A stretch of 64,000 bases of DNA. It comes from Blastobasis lacticolella (lineage: Eukaryota; Arthropoda; Insecta; Lepidoptera; Blastobasidae). The stretch spans positions 15,376,200 to 15,440,199 of the forward strand of contig LR990052.1 in the NCBI GenBank assembly GCA_905147135.1, read 5' to 3'. This document shows, piece after piece, positions 1 to 9,047 of the stretch (its first letter is position 1; the number at the start of each line of letters is the position of its first letter). The position numbers were made by a program, and so were the translations under genes. The notes beneath the pieces were generated by a model. That model saw nothing but the letters and a program-made list of their open reading frames with translations. It ran no database searches and was not told the origin of the DNA.

Positions 1-84
1 GCCGACGACGCTTCGTTTCACGAACAGACGGCGAAATGTTGATGAAGAAGAAGAGAGAAGTAGTCTGATATTTATGTTTACCAG

Positions 85-314
85 ATCAGCGAACTCTCTC
101 CACGTATCGGGCGCTGACAACATGGCGCTAGTCAGCCTACACACGCTACTCAGCGCGGCGGCCGCTCCCTCACGAGTGCCCAGCAAGCTGCCAGCGCCTC
201 GGCAGGGGCACCCCACGCATCCCACGCACCCCACGCACCCCACGCACGTGCACCAGCCAGCGTATGCGCCGAAGTACCATCACCTGCTGGCGAAGGACTC
301 TTCTACGCTTACTG
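85..314 (+). CDS. Gene A, first visible exon
   Basis: The exon follows a plausible acceptor (TTTACCAG ending at 84) and stops at a strong donor G|GTGAGT (intron starts 315), leaving one base of a codon. The same frame is open back to base 2, so the exon could instead extend to the window edge. Both readings give the same protein from residue SANSLHV onward. It encodes an Ala/Ser/Pro-rich stretch, then a (P-T-H)-type run made of a 9-bp repeat at about 209-245, then a Tyr/His segment. The carried base joins exon 2 in frame. No domain is recognised. Confidence 0.7.
209..250 (+). repeat. In-frame 9-bp microsatellite (Pro-Thr-His repeat)
   Basis: Consecutive copies of CCCACGCAC/T encode four Pro-Thr-His triplets inside the first visible exon. 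The unit keeps the frame, so copy-number changes would alter only repeat length. Confidence 0.85.
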
Positions 315-847
315 GTGAGTGGGGTTGTTTGGGGAAGGTAGGGAATCTTGTAACAGACAACAGACATTCCGTTTTGGCTGGAGCCAACTAACCGTCACTT
401 GCACGGTGCAGGGGACGACCGAATTAATCCAAAAGCGACTATATTTTGTACAACGTAAGACTTAGTATTGACTGCATCTGCAGATTTTTCGGCTCCAGTC
501 AAATCGAAGCGTCTGTTACTGTTTAATACTCCACTGCATCGGATCGCCGCGTCCGGAGCGAACGCAGCGCCGTCTACTGCGGATGCATCCACTGCAGTTG
601 GATTTTTGCAATGGCGTTTTAATAGCAGTCTCAATGGGGATCAGAATCATCATCATTATACAGCTATATCTTAAACGCCGTGAATCTAATTGGTTCTTCT
701 AACATTTTTCTCTGCCGGACGACTGCCTGGGCCTGACGGATTTTGTTGCGCGCGAAAGACCGAGATAACTGCAGCTAGACACAAGGTTATATCTCCTGCG
801 ACAAAGCCCGTCACTGTTACGCAGGCGTGTGTACTCTGCACCTGGAG

Positions 848-893
848 CGGTACCGCCGATCTCCGATAGTACGCCGCCATCTTGATCCAATTG
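848..893 (+). repeat. Left arm of a long-distance inverted repeat (partner 7461-7503)
   Basis: The segment containing CGATCTCCGATAGTAC and CATCTTGATCCAA is the reverse complement, with a few mismatches, of 7461-7503. The arms flank the outside of the split MITE. They could be the terminal repeats of an older element that received the MITE, or a fragment duplicated during rearrangement. Confidence 0.7.
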
Positions 894-913
894 TGTAGGG
901 ACTGGTCCCTACT

Positions 914-1188
914 CAATGAGGAGTTTTCCAGTAGGTATTGTCAGTTGGTTTCAAAAAGCTTCAACAGATGGCGCTACTACAATTCTGGTAATTATTTTTA
1001 AATCTGTATGATTTTGGCAGTGATATCATGCAGCCATCTAATACTAAACCTAAAACTAAAATGTTTATTAATATAAACATAACTTTCAAAGGTTGAACGA
1101 AATGTACGAAGACATATTTTTATGAATATTCATTATGGTTCATTTTATTACAACCTCTTAAATGGTTGAAAACTATTGATAAATACAA
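914..1188 (+). mobile_element. Left part of a split MITE (right part 7348-7461)
   Basis: The part starts with the terminal motif CAATGAGGAGTTTTCC and matches 57248 onward nearly base for base. Homology breaks at 1188 and resumes around 7348. The family terminus CTCCTCATTG is found at 7461. A second, uninterrupted copy at 57248-57668 shows that the original unit was about 420 bp. Confidence 0.85.
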
Positions 1189-2171
1189 TCTACACTAATA
1201 TTATAAAGAGGAAAGATTTGTACCTATTTTTGTATGTTTGTATGTTTGTATTGAATAGGCTTCGAAACTACTAGACCAATTTCAAAAATTCTTTCACCGT
1301 TGGGAAGCTACACTATCCGCGTGTGACATAGGCTATATTATATTTTCTAAAAAATTACTGATCATTAATAAAACTCCAATAATGTAACCCAAGGTGTAAA
1401 AAAATACCCAAAAAATTCCTTACATCGCGTGCGCTGCTAAAACTATTGATGATAGAACAAAGTAATGTACTACGACTTTGCAGAACACATCATTATCTAC
1501 AAAAAGTGTCGCGACAGTATATGTCTAACTATTATAGTTATGTCACAATAAGTGTTCTTTTATTTTCAAAATTTAATTGAAATGCCGCCGCTAAAAAACG
1601 CTCTTTATTTGTACCTTGGTATTAATCCTTATCAAAATAAATTACTTCATATTCACGACTGCTTCAATACCTTTATATAACTTTTTGAATTATTCAATTC
1701 AGACATTCCATTCGAAAGATATCACGAGTTTAAAAATGTGAATATTAGAAAAAAGTCGCGTGTTCGCCGCTCAGTCCGCTCGGCTATCTAGGCAGCACGG
1801 GGTACGTACGGGAGGGGAGTCAATGTCAAGAAATACGGCCGTCAGGAGCCGGGTCGCCCCCTTCCCTCTAAAATGGTTGAGGAGACGGTTGGAACTTTTG
1901 TGATCGTAATATGGTGTCCTGTTTGTAACGGGACACTACTCAGTACATACTTAAGTATAATATAATTACTTCATATTATAAAACGAAGTCCCACGCCGTG
2001 TCTTACTGTCATTCTGTACGCGATAAACTCAAAAACTACTGAACGGATTTTCATGCGGTATTCACACACAGACTACATAGTGCGGTTTTAGACAACGTGA
2101 TTCATGACGAAGGTTCAGGTGTATAATTTGTTAAGGTTTACTACCCGTGCGAAGCCGGGGCGGGCCGCTAG
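1189..2171 (+). mobile_element. Non-autonomous Helitron
   Basis: The 5' end is TC followed by TACACTAATATTATAAAG, the usual opening of lepidopteran Helitron-like elements. The 3' end is a GC-rich hairpin-prone stretch followed by CTAG (2168-2171). The host bases are A before and T after, the hallmark A^T insertion without target duplication. The text between includes the usual phrase around 1261 about a residual ORF (ACTAGACCAATTT) but no replicase/helicase coding. The element is inserted in the MITE described above. Confidence 0.85.
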
Positions 2172-2172
2172 T

Positions 2173-2508
2173 ATTATATATGATCAAACGAACTTCGCGA
2201 AGTTCGATCGATATTATATGAGTCGCTTCATTCGAAGATATAAGATAATTCACAACGTTGTCCCTTTAGCCTACAAGGTAGCTTCGCACGTTTATTTAAA
2301 GTAAAATCGATTTGTTTTCAATCGATCATTTTTTTTTCGATCCTACGTATCGATACAGCCAGCCGCCATTTTTACGTCATTCTTTTTAGATATACTATGC
2401 GAAACTTCCCCACGCCTGGGAATATGGGCGGGCGGGTGTTATATCTTCGAATGAAGCGACTCATATAATATCGATCGAACTTCGCGAAGTTCGTTTGATC
2501 ATATATTA
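2173..2508. mobile_element. Small TIR element with 68-bp inverted termini
   Basis: Bases 2173-2240 are the almost perfect reverse complement of 2440-2508. Each arm itself contains the palindrome CGAACTTCGCGAAGTTCG. The inner part (2240-2382) resembles 7172-7305 in inverse orientation, so the element is related to the larger block next to it. It has no coding capacity. The superfamily is unclear because the insertion site is AT-rich and the target duplication cannot be read safely. Confidence 0.75.
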
Positions 2509-2546
2509 TATTTCGTCGCTTCATTCTTCAGATATAAGATAATTCA

Positions 2547-3539
2547 CAACGTAGATGTTTGGAGAGGGAAGTTTTGCAAATTTTAAACAAAATATTTTTT
2601 ATTCATACATTTTAAACAATGTATTAATTATACGGTATCAACCGTAAATTAAACATATTACATAATGGACACTGTGGTTAATTCATTATTAAGAAAGCAA
2701 ACGGGTTTAACAAATCGGCCGACATCAGCGATCGGCCTGATATAATATCTGTCGAAAACGCGATATGCTGGTCCTTCGGCCACCGCATTGCGGGCCCCGC
2801 CGCGGAGACGCCGCCGGCCCAGCGCCGGACACCGGACGCCGGGCACACCGAGCCACAGCACATGGACCCATGACACACTGCTCTCTGTCATCACCCTGCC
2901 AATCCATTGGCTAATGGTTTGGGCCGTGACTTGTTTATGGTGTGGATTGCACGACAGAAAGAGATACTTAGTATGTGCCAGTACTGAGTTGCTCGATTCT
3001 AATCAGATACTCCTCGAGTGTGATGGAAGGGGTTATGCGTAAATTAGGTACGAAAGAGCCCTGGATACTAGCGACCTGACCCTAATGTTGGAACTAATTA
3101 TGATTTTAATGCTATTTGAGGTGGTATTAATATTATCATCCTTAAAAGTGATAACGTTTGTACCCTGTGTGTGTGTGGTACACAGGGCTAGTAATATTCC
3201 TAATGGTTTGGTTAACTTTTTATTATGTTTTATTTATTCGGACGGGACCGAATTTGAAATGTTATCAAATACACTCTCGTGGATTCCAAGTGGCAGTATA
3301 CCAAGGCAAGCTTGGATTGAATTTGAAAGCTCCTTTTAGTGATCGTTTAATTCGAACATCCTAACTGGGACCAAAATGGGATACGGAGCTGAACGATGAT
3401 TGTTCAAAGTGTCATGCGAAGCATTCGTATTAAAACAATTACTTAAAATGTTATCACAAATTCGTTAGAATCTTCATATGGATCAGTATTATTCTGCAAT
3501 CAAAATTGCAAATTGAGAGAAGTGCGGCAAGTGAGAATG
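2547..3539. other. Non-coding part of the TIR block
   Basis: This is AT-rich apart from a GC-rich patch at about 2780-2850. Open frames across the patch are short, overlap on both strands and lack any domain. I see no gene. Confidence 0.5.
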
Positions 3540-4670
3540 CATGAGATTAATCGCATCTACTGCGATAGCCTCCGAGTCCTGTTTGCAGGATAAATAGCGC
3601 TCACAGTCGGTATTGACGCGAGACATGAAATCGGTAATCTACCGATACCTCAATCATAGTCTGTCTAACAGTGTGGACTATCTATCGGTAAGCCGAGTCA
3701 GAGAGTTTCCACTCTATGTCCTTTACTCTCTTGAGTCCTCGTCAACCTTAATATCACATAACGAAATATGCCGCGCTAGATTCTTTGCATGAAGGTATTC
3801 AATACTTCCTTGACAATTTACATAGCTGATAGCTGTGGTGTTATCTACTCGTACCAATATAGCATAATTATTATCGTATGATGCATCATTTTTAGGTTTA
3901 GTAAATCCAGTTAATGGGATACTTGAGTTCACATTGCTTCCAACACCCGTTGACCCAATCGTCGCCATAGACGGTTCCCCAGTCAGTACGAGAGCCATAA
4001 GTGAAGTTCTCGTTTACATAATGAAGTCCTGAGGGACAATAAAGGGCCAATGTTTTGCGCCCATCAAATAAGATCCTCAAAGAACGTAGAACGGGGGGAT
4101 AGTTATGCTAAAGTTTAAGTAGCTATTATATTTTTAAATACATTTTAACAATAGATAAAAAAATTTGTGTGCAAGCAGCTGTATTGTAGCGCTGGACAAG
4201 CTGCTACTGACAGTGCAATAAGTTGAGCGAACTTATATTGTGCAATGGGGAAGAGACGAAAATATATACACTGATTGTGCTATAATGTCGCTTTTCTCCA
4301 GTTAAAAAAAAATTACGTGAAATTCTCAAAATTTAAACATATAAACACTAGAATTTTACACATATTTTTAGGTTGCAAGTTGCTTTTGTTAACGTTGACT
4401 ATGAACACGAGACATTGAAGTAATCTGGGCCTCGTTAACATTGCTTAGACATTCCTCGAAGTCATTGCCAATACTAATGATATCGTCTAAGTATAGCACG
4501 GATTTTGAGCCTTGAGACCTTAAGAAGGTGAAGACCTTAGTCGTCACTTTAGTAAACCCTCGCGGGGCAACCGAGATACTAATACGGTAAGGCTGAAAAT
4601 TTGTAAATTCTGCCATCGAATTAAAGCTTTTATGGTTCACAATTTTAAATTTATCATATTTATTCATAAA
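3540..4670 (-). pseudogene. Degenerate DIRS-type retrotransposon polymerase (RT - RNase H)
   Basis: Reading the minus strand, 4590 to about 4400 gives an RT segment with APRGFTK, FLRSQG and YLDD followed by ECLSNV, the spacing typical of DIRS/Ngaro-type reverse transcriptases. From 4080 to 3720 comes RNase H, in two frames: a part with TDWGTVYGDDW, then after a shift near 3915 the segment FTKPKNDASYDNNYA and RVDNTTAISYVN followed by LARHI. From about 3640 to 3540 the text MSRVNTDCERYLSCKQD continues with EAIAVDAINL, matching the region after RNase H in this class. Stops and frameshifts break every domain, and part of the RT is missing. No tyrosine recombinase or split repeats were seen. This is a dead relic identified by motif, not by search. 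Confidence 0.7.
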
Positions 4671-5099
4671 TATATTTAAAAATGTGTTTCTTGGAATTTA
4701 TTTTGAAATACTTCTGTGGTCCGATATACGTGGTTTGTATAAATTTATTTGTGATTTTAGATTTATGGTGAATCTTTTTTCCCATTCGGTTTAGGTGCCG
4801 GGAATATTTTAGATAAAAATTGATTAGGTATGGGGGGCTGCCGCCTGCCCAATACAAGGAGTTCGGCTAAACACTCTAAAATCGCACCCAAATCTACTAA
4901 CATTTTAATGGACTAGGGGACTCCTTTTTTTTGTCAGGAGCAAAAAGTTTGGTATTGGTCAGGAGACAGAATACTTGTCTATACCAGGGGCAACATAGAT
5001 ATTGTGCCACGGACTTATAGAATGGGACTTCTAAGCCGTCCCGAATCAATGCCAACAATTAATTATAAAATCATTGTCCGCGATCAACGTGGCGCATCT
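4671..5099. other. AT-rich stretch upstream of the DIRS relic
   Basis: It may hold more of the decayed retrotransposon on the minus strand, but no motif is convincing. Nothing else is recognisable. Confidence 0.35.
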
Positions 5100-6200
5100 G
5101 AGTCACTGAAGTGACTATGTAGGCGCGGCTGCGGCGGCCGGCGGCTTCCGCGGCGCGGGGAGGCGCTTGGCCGACGCTCGCTGCGGCCCGGTGACGGCCG
5201 GCGCGGGGGGAGCCGGCCATTTCCCCGGGCTCGCGTGGCCGAGCAAGGGGTATGTCGATGGCGCCAATTCGCACACAGTACTTCCGAATAGCGTTTCGTT
5301 TCGGTGAGTGTTACGGACGACATTCAAGAACGCCTTATCGTTAGGCGTTATTATTATCAGTTTTATTCTCGATTTCGAGTCCATAAAATAAAGATCGCAA
5401 GAGTATGCGGCGAGCGTCACTCAGATATTTGACGGCGATGAATATGGTATTCTCCTCGTTGGAGTACATGTTGCGGCGCGGATGATCGCAACGAAGGCGC
5501 CGAGTTGCTGCCACGCCGTCGCCGCTTTCTTGTCACGGCCGCGGGCGCTCTCGGTTATCGAGCCTAAACTTAATTATTACGAAGTTTTATTTTTGAGCCT
5601 GGGGTAACTTTATGTTTTCCGGCACTATATTTAGTTAGTTATTACTCTTAAGGATCTTTTCCTTGTAAGGGAGTCACAATAGACTCATATTGTTATGTAT
5701 TTTGTTCCCGTGCTCGGGTTCGTTGTGGATATTGGCTTCGAGGGCCCGCACCAGCTGTGGGTCTAACTGTGCGCGGGCGCATCGGACGGCTCCGACGAAG
5801 GCTCTTTCGCTACTCTAGCGGCGACGGCGACCTGGGGCAGGTCTGTTGACGCCTCAGTAGCAAGTAATACCTCTCAGTAATTGCATTCGGAGGTGTGTCG
5901 ATGTCTAAAACCGCAGACAAATTCATATTATGTCCGTTTTAGAACAAACGAGTTTACGAACGAGTGCTCGATTACACCCCCTACTTTACTAGTAGGTACT
6001 TAATGCCCCACTGTTTAAAGTATTATTCTCATCGTTCATCGAGTGTTCATAATATATTAAGGTGTTTGTATTGATCCCGATCAACTAAAAACGATTCCGA
6101 AGATAAAACCACGGATATGTGAAGAATGTGGGTATATCCACAAAATAAATCCGCACTGCCGATTCTCGATCGACGGTGGCGGGTAGGTAGATGTCATAGA
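5100..6200. other. GC-rich patches of unknown origin inside the TIR block
   Basis: 5100-5245 and 5455-5560 are strongly GC-rich islands in AT-rich surroundings, and 5740-5850 is another smaller one. Overlapping frames of 60-100 codons exist on the minus strand but show no domain and no agreement in frame. They could be captured host promoter or exon pieces, or regulatory DNA of the element. Confidence 0.35.
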
Positions 6201-6250
6201 CCTCTATATGATTCTTGATCATCAGCAGGTTGAGACACTTGGGATTATTG

Positions 6251-6920
6251 CACATTGCCTTCGTGATGGTTCACGACCAACCTCCAGGCTCTGTGTCGAT
6301 ACCGTCGTGTTGGTTCTCGACCAACATCCGGGTGAATATGCACATTGCCTTCGTGATGGTTCACGACCAACCTCCAGGCTCTGTGTCGATACCGTCGTGT
6401 TGGTTCTCGACCAACATCCAGGTGAATATGCACATTGCCTTCGTGATGTTTCTCGACCAACCTCCAGGCTTTGTGTCGATACCGTCGTGTTGGTTCTCGA
6501 CCAACATCCAGTTGTATAATTTTACCGTCGCGTTGATTCTCGACCAACGTCCAGGTTTTTACCATCGTGTTGACTCACGGCCAACCCCCAGGTTTTACAT
6601 TGAAACACTCGATGCATAAATTACACGTATCACATTAAGCGAAAATCGCGTAAAATAGAAACTTACTTAGTTTTAATCGGAATCTAAAGTATCTAAAAAC
6701 CTCGATCATCACCAGGTTGAGAAATTAGGTTATTGCATATTGCCTTTGTGATGATTCACGACCAACCCCCAGGCGGTGTATGCGTAGTTATTTGATATTG
6801 TCGTGTTGATTCTCGACCAACCTCCAGATGAAATTTTAATTATATTCTTAATTTTTTATTGTATATACATTAAAGCTTAATCACCGTCGTGTTGACTCAC
6901 GGCCAACCCCCCGGTTTTGT
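6251..6920 (+). repeat. 90-bp minisatellite, three clear units plus decayed copies
   Basis: Units start at 6251, 6341 and 6431 with CACATTGCCTTCGTGATG and are nearly identical. Each 90-bp unit is itself two diverged 45-bp halves around the shared core CGACCAACCTCCAGG / CGACCAACATCC. Degenerate cores continue at about 6535-6590, 6760-6830 and 6890-6915. The open frames crossing it follow from the unit length being a multiple of three, and I do not call a gene. Confidence 0.9.
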
Positions 6921-7171
6921 ATTAATACACTCAATGCATAAATTATAAAAGTAACTACATTCGGCGAAAATATTGTAGGTACTTACATGAATTTTTATCG
7001 GAATCTGAAGTGGAATCCGAGAATATCGCCACTTTGTGACATCGTAGGTTTTTTGCTTTTTCTTTTAAAATACCGAATCTTGTTTTCGGCGCTGCGTTTC
7101 TACTTTTGAAATAAAATTTTAACAATTTGTTGTGCACCACGTGTGCACGATGTACTCGCTACCTCGCACGA
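6921..7171. other. AT-rich spacer in the TIR block
   Basis: I see nothing recognisable between the last decayed minisatellite core and the right inverted terminus. Confidence 0.4.
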
Positions 7172-7347
7172 AAAAGGAATGACGTAAAAATGGCGGCTGG
7201 CTGTATCGATACGTAGGATCGAAAAAAAAATGATCGATTGAAAACAAATCGATTTTACTTTAAATAAACGTGCGAAGCTACCTTGTAGGCTAAAGGGACT
7301 ACGTTGTGAATTATCTTATATCTGAAGAATGAAGCGACGAAATATAA
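7172..7347 (-). repeat. Right terminus of the TIR block
   Basis: It is the reverse complement of two left-hand segments: 7172-7300 matches about 2255-2382 (including CTGGCTGTATCGATACGTAG), and 7303-7347 matches about 2503-2546. This ties both TIR elements to one family. Confidence 0.8.
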
Positions 7348-7461
7348 TCCAATACAACGTACCTATAAGAATAAGAAATTTCTACTAACTAAAGCATTCT
7401 TAACCACCATCTAGTGAGTGGTTAAGAATGCTTTAGATACCTATTGGAAAACTCCTCATTG
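7348..7461 (+). mobile_element. Right part of the split MITE
   Basis: Homology to the copy at 57248-57668 resumes at CAATACAACGTACC and ends at the terminus CTCCTCATTG (7452-7461). This copy carries a perfect 19-bp hairpin (7389-7407 with 7418-7436) whose left arm is absent in the 57-kb copy. Confidence 0.85.
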
Positions 7462-7503
7462 GATCAAGATGGCGCTGTACTATCGGAGATCGGCAGTACG
7501 GCC
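7461..7503 (-). repeat. Right arm of the outer inverted repeat
   Basis: It is the partner of 848-893 and includes TTGGATCAAGATGGCG and CTATCGGAGATCGGC. It ends about 36 bp before exon 2 of gene A. Confidence 0.7.
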
Positions 7504-7539
7504 GCTGTTTGATCTTCTCCAACAACCCTATCCTTCCAG

Positions 7540-7817
7540 TGGCAAGCAGCCCAGCGGAAGCGGAGGGCGGGGCCACCACCGACCTGGAAGGCGCCGGGGC
7601 CGCGCTGGCCGTGCTCTGCTCCTCCATATCCACTCCCCAGCTGCGCGGCCGCCGGGCCCCGGGCCGGCCCGCCGCGGCCCCGCTGCTGCCAAGGCCGGCC
7701 GGGGCGGGCGGGCCGGCCGGGACCAATGGGACCAATGGGACGGGGACCAACTTCCAGCACTCGCCCCACACGACGATGCCGGACCATCTGGCGTCGGAGT
7801 CTAGTAGTGATACTGGG
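7540..7817 (+). CDS. Gene A, exon 2
   Basis: The acceptor is CCTTCCAG|T and the donor GGG|GTGAGT. Two bases complete the codon carried from the previous exon and the exon ends on a codon boundary. The encoded 92 residues begin ASSPAEAEGG, pass through a Gly/Ala/Pro/Arg-rich stretch (APGRPAAAP) and a TNGTNGTGT run, and end in SESSSDTG. It is very GC-rich, unlike the flanking DNA. No domain is recognised. The frame is fixed by phase on both sides. Confidence 0.85.
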
Positions 7818-8170
7818 GTGAGTGGATATTTTTAGTATAATTTTGTAATGTACAGCTTGTTTATTGCAGGATGTCTTCTAGTATGTCGGCTTGCGTTATG
7901 CCTTCTGCGTCCATTGACTCCATGGAATTTTAAATTCGCAGTTTTCAAGCCCTACAATGAACGGACAGCCCATCTAAGGTAACATCATCATCGTCATCCA
8001 CATCGTACACGTGAACCGCCTACCAGACTGGAAATTCTTTTTATTCTTCAATTTTAGCAGGCAGATCGGAGACCATGATGTGAAGAGTGAGACTAAATAA
8101 GATAATAGTCTCGCGAAGTTTAATTATCGATGATGTTACTCACCGTAATAAATACCCTGTTCTCTCTCAG
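7818..8170 (+). other. Gene A intron 2
   Basis: A short AT-rich intron with canonical ends. No element is recognised. Confidence 0.8.
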
Positions 8171-8276
8171 GACCTGATGTTCAGCGAGCTGGAGGTATTC
8201 GCTGACGAGAATAACCCGTGTCACGCCGACGAGAATTCCAATGAGGAGAACGACGTCGACGACGAAAACATGTCAG
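8171..8276 (+). CDS. Gene A, exon 3 (acidic segment)
   Basis: The acceptor is CTCTCTCAG|G and the donor CAG|GTAAAT. It starts in phase 0 and leaves one base. The peptide starts DLMFSELEVFADENNP and then has an acidic run with NSNEENDVDDENMS. Acidic composition and the absence of repeats suggest a conserved binding segment, but I cannot name it. The next exon can be 14509 or 16555, since both accept phase 1. Confidence 0.85.
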
Positions 8277-8879
8277 GTAAATAAATCTCTTAGGCGATGA
8301 TATATGCATGTCATAAGATAGTATCCAAAACGTACTAGAAAAAATTGAATCTACTTCTTTTGCTAAAATTTGCTTCTTTAGCGATGACTGATACTAGGTG
8401 GTAACACGCGAGTGATACCCCTGGTATTGAAAACAACAAAAGGTTACAGTAACAGCTTACAATTAGACGGTACGCACGCTTGTTGCCATCTTGGTGGTGT
8501 AAAACGTCATCGTCTCGGCGGGTCTAGCCAAGATGTTATGCTTTCGCGATCGACAGTTAACCTAAGCGATCGCTAAATAACATTTAGGATACGGAAACGG
8601 AACGTAGTGTCCTAACGTAAACAAACCGCTGTTCAAAATACTATAAAAATAATTAGAAATCCAGTAGTAATACTTACAAAATTAGTGTTAAAAAGTGCAG
8701 TGACATCAGGAGCAACCATTCAACATTTTGGTTCACAAGGAATCGTCGATTTACTACATAATTTTCGGCAAGTATTCCATAAGATATACGTTATAATACA
8801 ATATTTGAACCTTGGTAAAAAGTGTATTATCGAATCACAACATATCTTCAAAATTAAAACAGCTGATTGGAGGTTAGAA
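8277..8879 (+). other. Gene A intron 3, part before the LINE
   Basis: No gene is recognised. The 5' boundary of the downstream LINE is not sharp, so some of 8460-8879 may belong to its 5' region. The words TGATACC at about 8413 and 13762 could be a short target duplication, but the match is too short to rely on. Confidence 0.4.
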
Positions 8880-9047
8880 AGACGCTTTTGACGTGCGCTT
8901 TGACAGAAGACAACTGACAGCCGAGTTACGGAAGCGTTCACAATTAAAATTGCGTTTTGTTCTCGCTGACCACAGTATCTGTTTCATTTCACGCATGACA
9001 CTTATTTATTCATTTTAAAACAAAGACTTGAAGATCAGAACACAAAA

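Larger units (their letters stand above)
2509..7347. mobile_element. Large TIR-bounded block containing a DIRS relic and a minisatellite
   Basis: About 45 bp at the left edge (about 2503-2546, including TCGTCGCTTCATTC) are the reverse complement of about 7303-7347. The right side then continues with sequence homologous to the small element at 2240-2382. This fits an internally rearranged element of the same TIR family as its neighbour. Inside are a GC-rich patch (about 2780-2850), a degenerate DIRS-type polymerase on the minus strand (about 3540-4670), a GC-rich patch (5100-5560) and a 90-bp minisatellite (6251-6520 plus decayed copies). No transposase is recognisable. Confidence 0.55.
315..7539 (+). 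other. Gene A intron 1, filled by a nested stack of mobile elements
   Basis: The intron runs from GTGAGT at 315 to the acceptor ending in CCTTCCAG at 7539. Bases 315-847 hold no recognisable gene or element. From 848 to 7503 the intron is almost entirely repeat-derived, as listed separately. Only about 36 bp separate the last repeat from exon 2, so the branch point and pyrimidine tract of exon 2 must lie in that short piece or in repeat DNA. Confidence 0.75.

Noticed and set aside
2..84. Upstream extension of the first visible exon
   Set aside because: The frame is open to the window edge, but a plausible acceptor at 84 makes intron more likely. Kept only as an alternative.
5115..5420. 101-codon minus-strand frame
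   Set aside because: Runs across a GC-rich island in a repeat block, with competing frames and no recognisable motif.
6251..6520. Spaced repeats as a CRISPR array
   Set aside because: Eukaryotic context. The units are contiguous without unique spacers.
6208..6619. Open frames of 103-134 codons over the 90-bp repeat
   Set aside because: The unit length is a multiple of three, so frames stay open by chance. It also lies in a transposon block.
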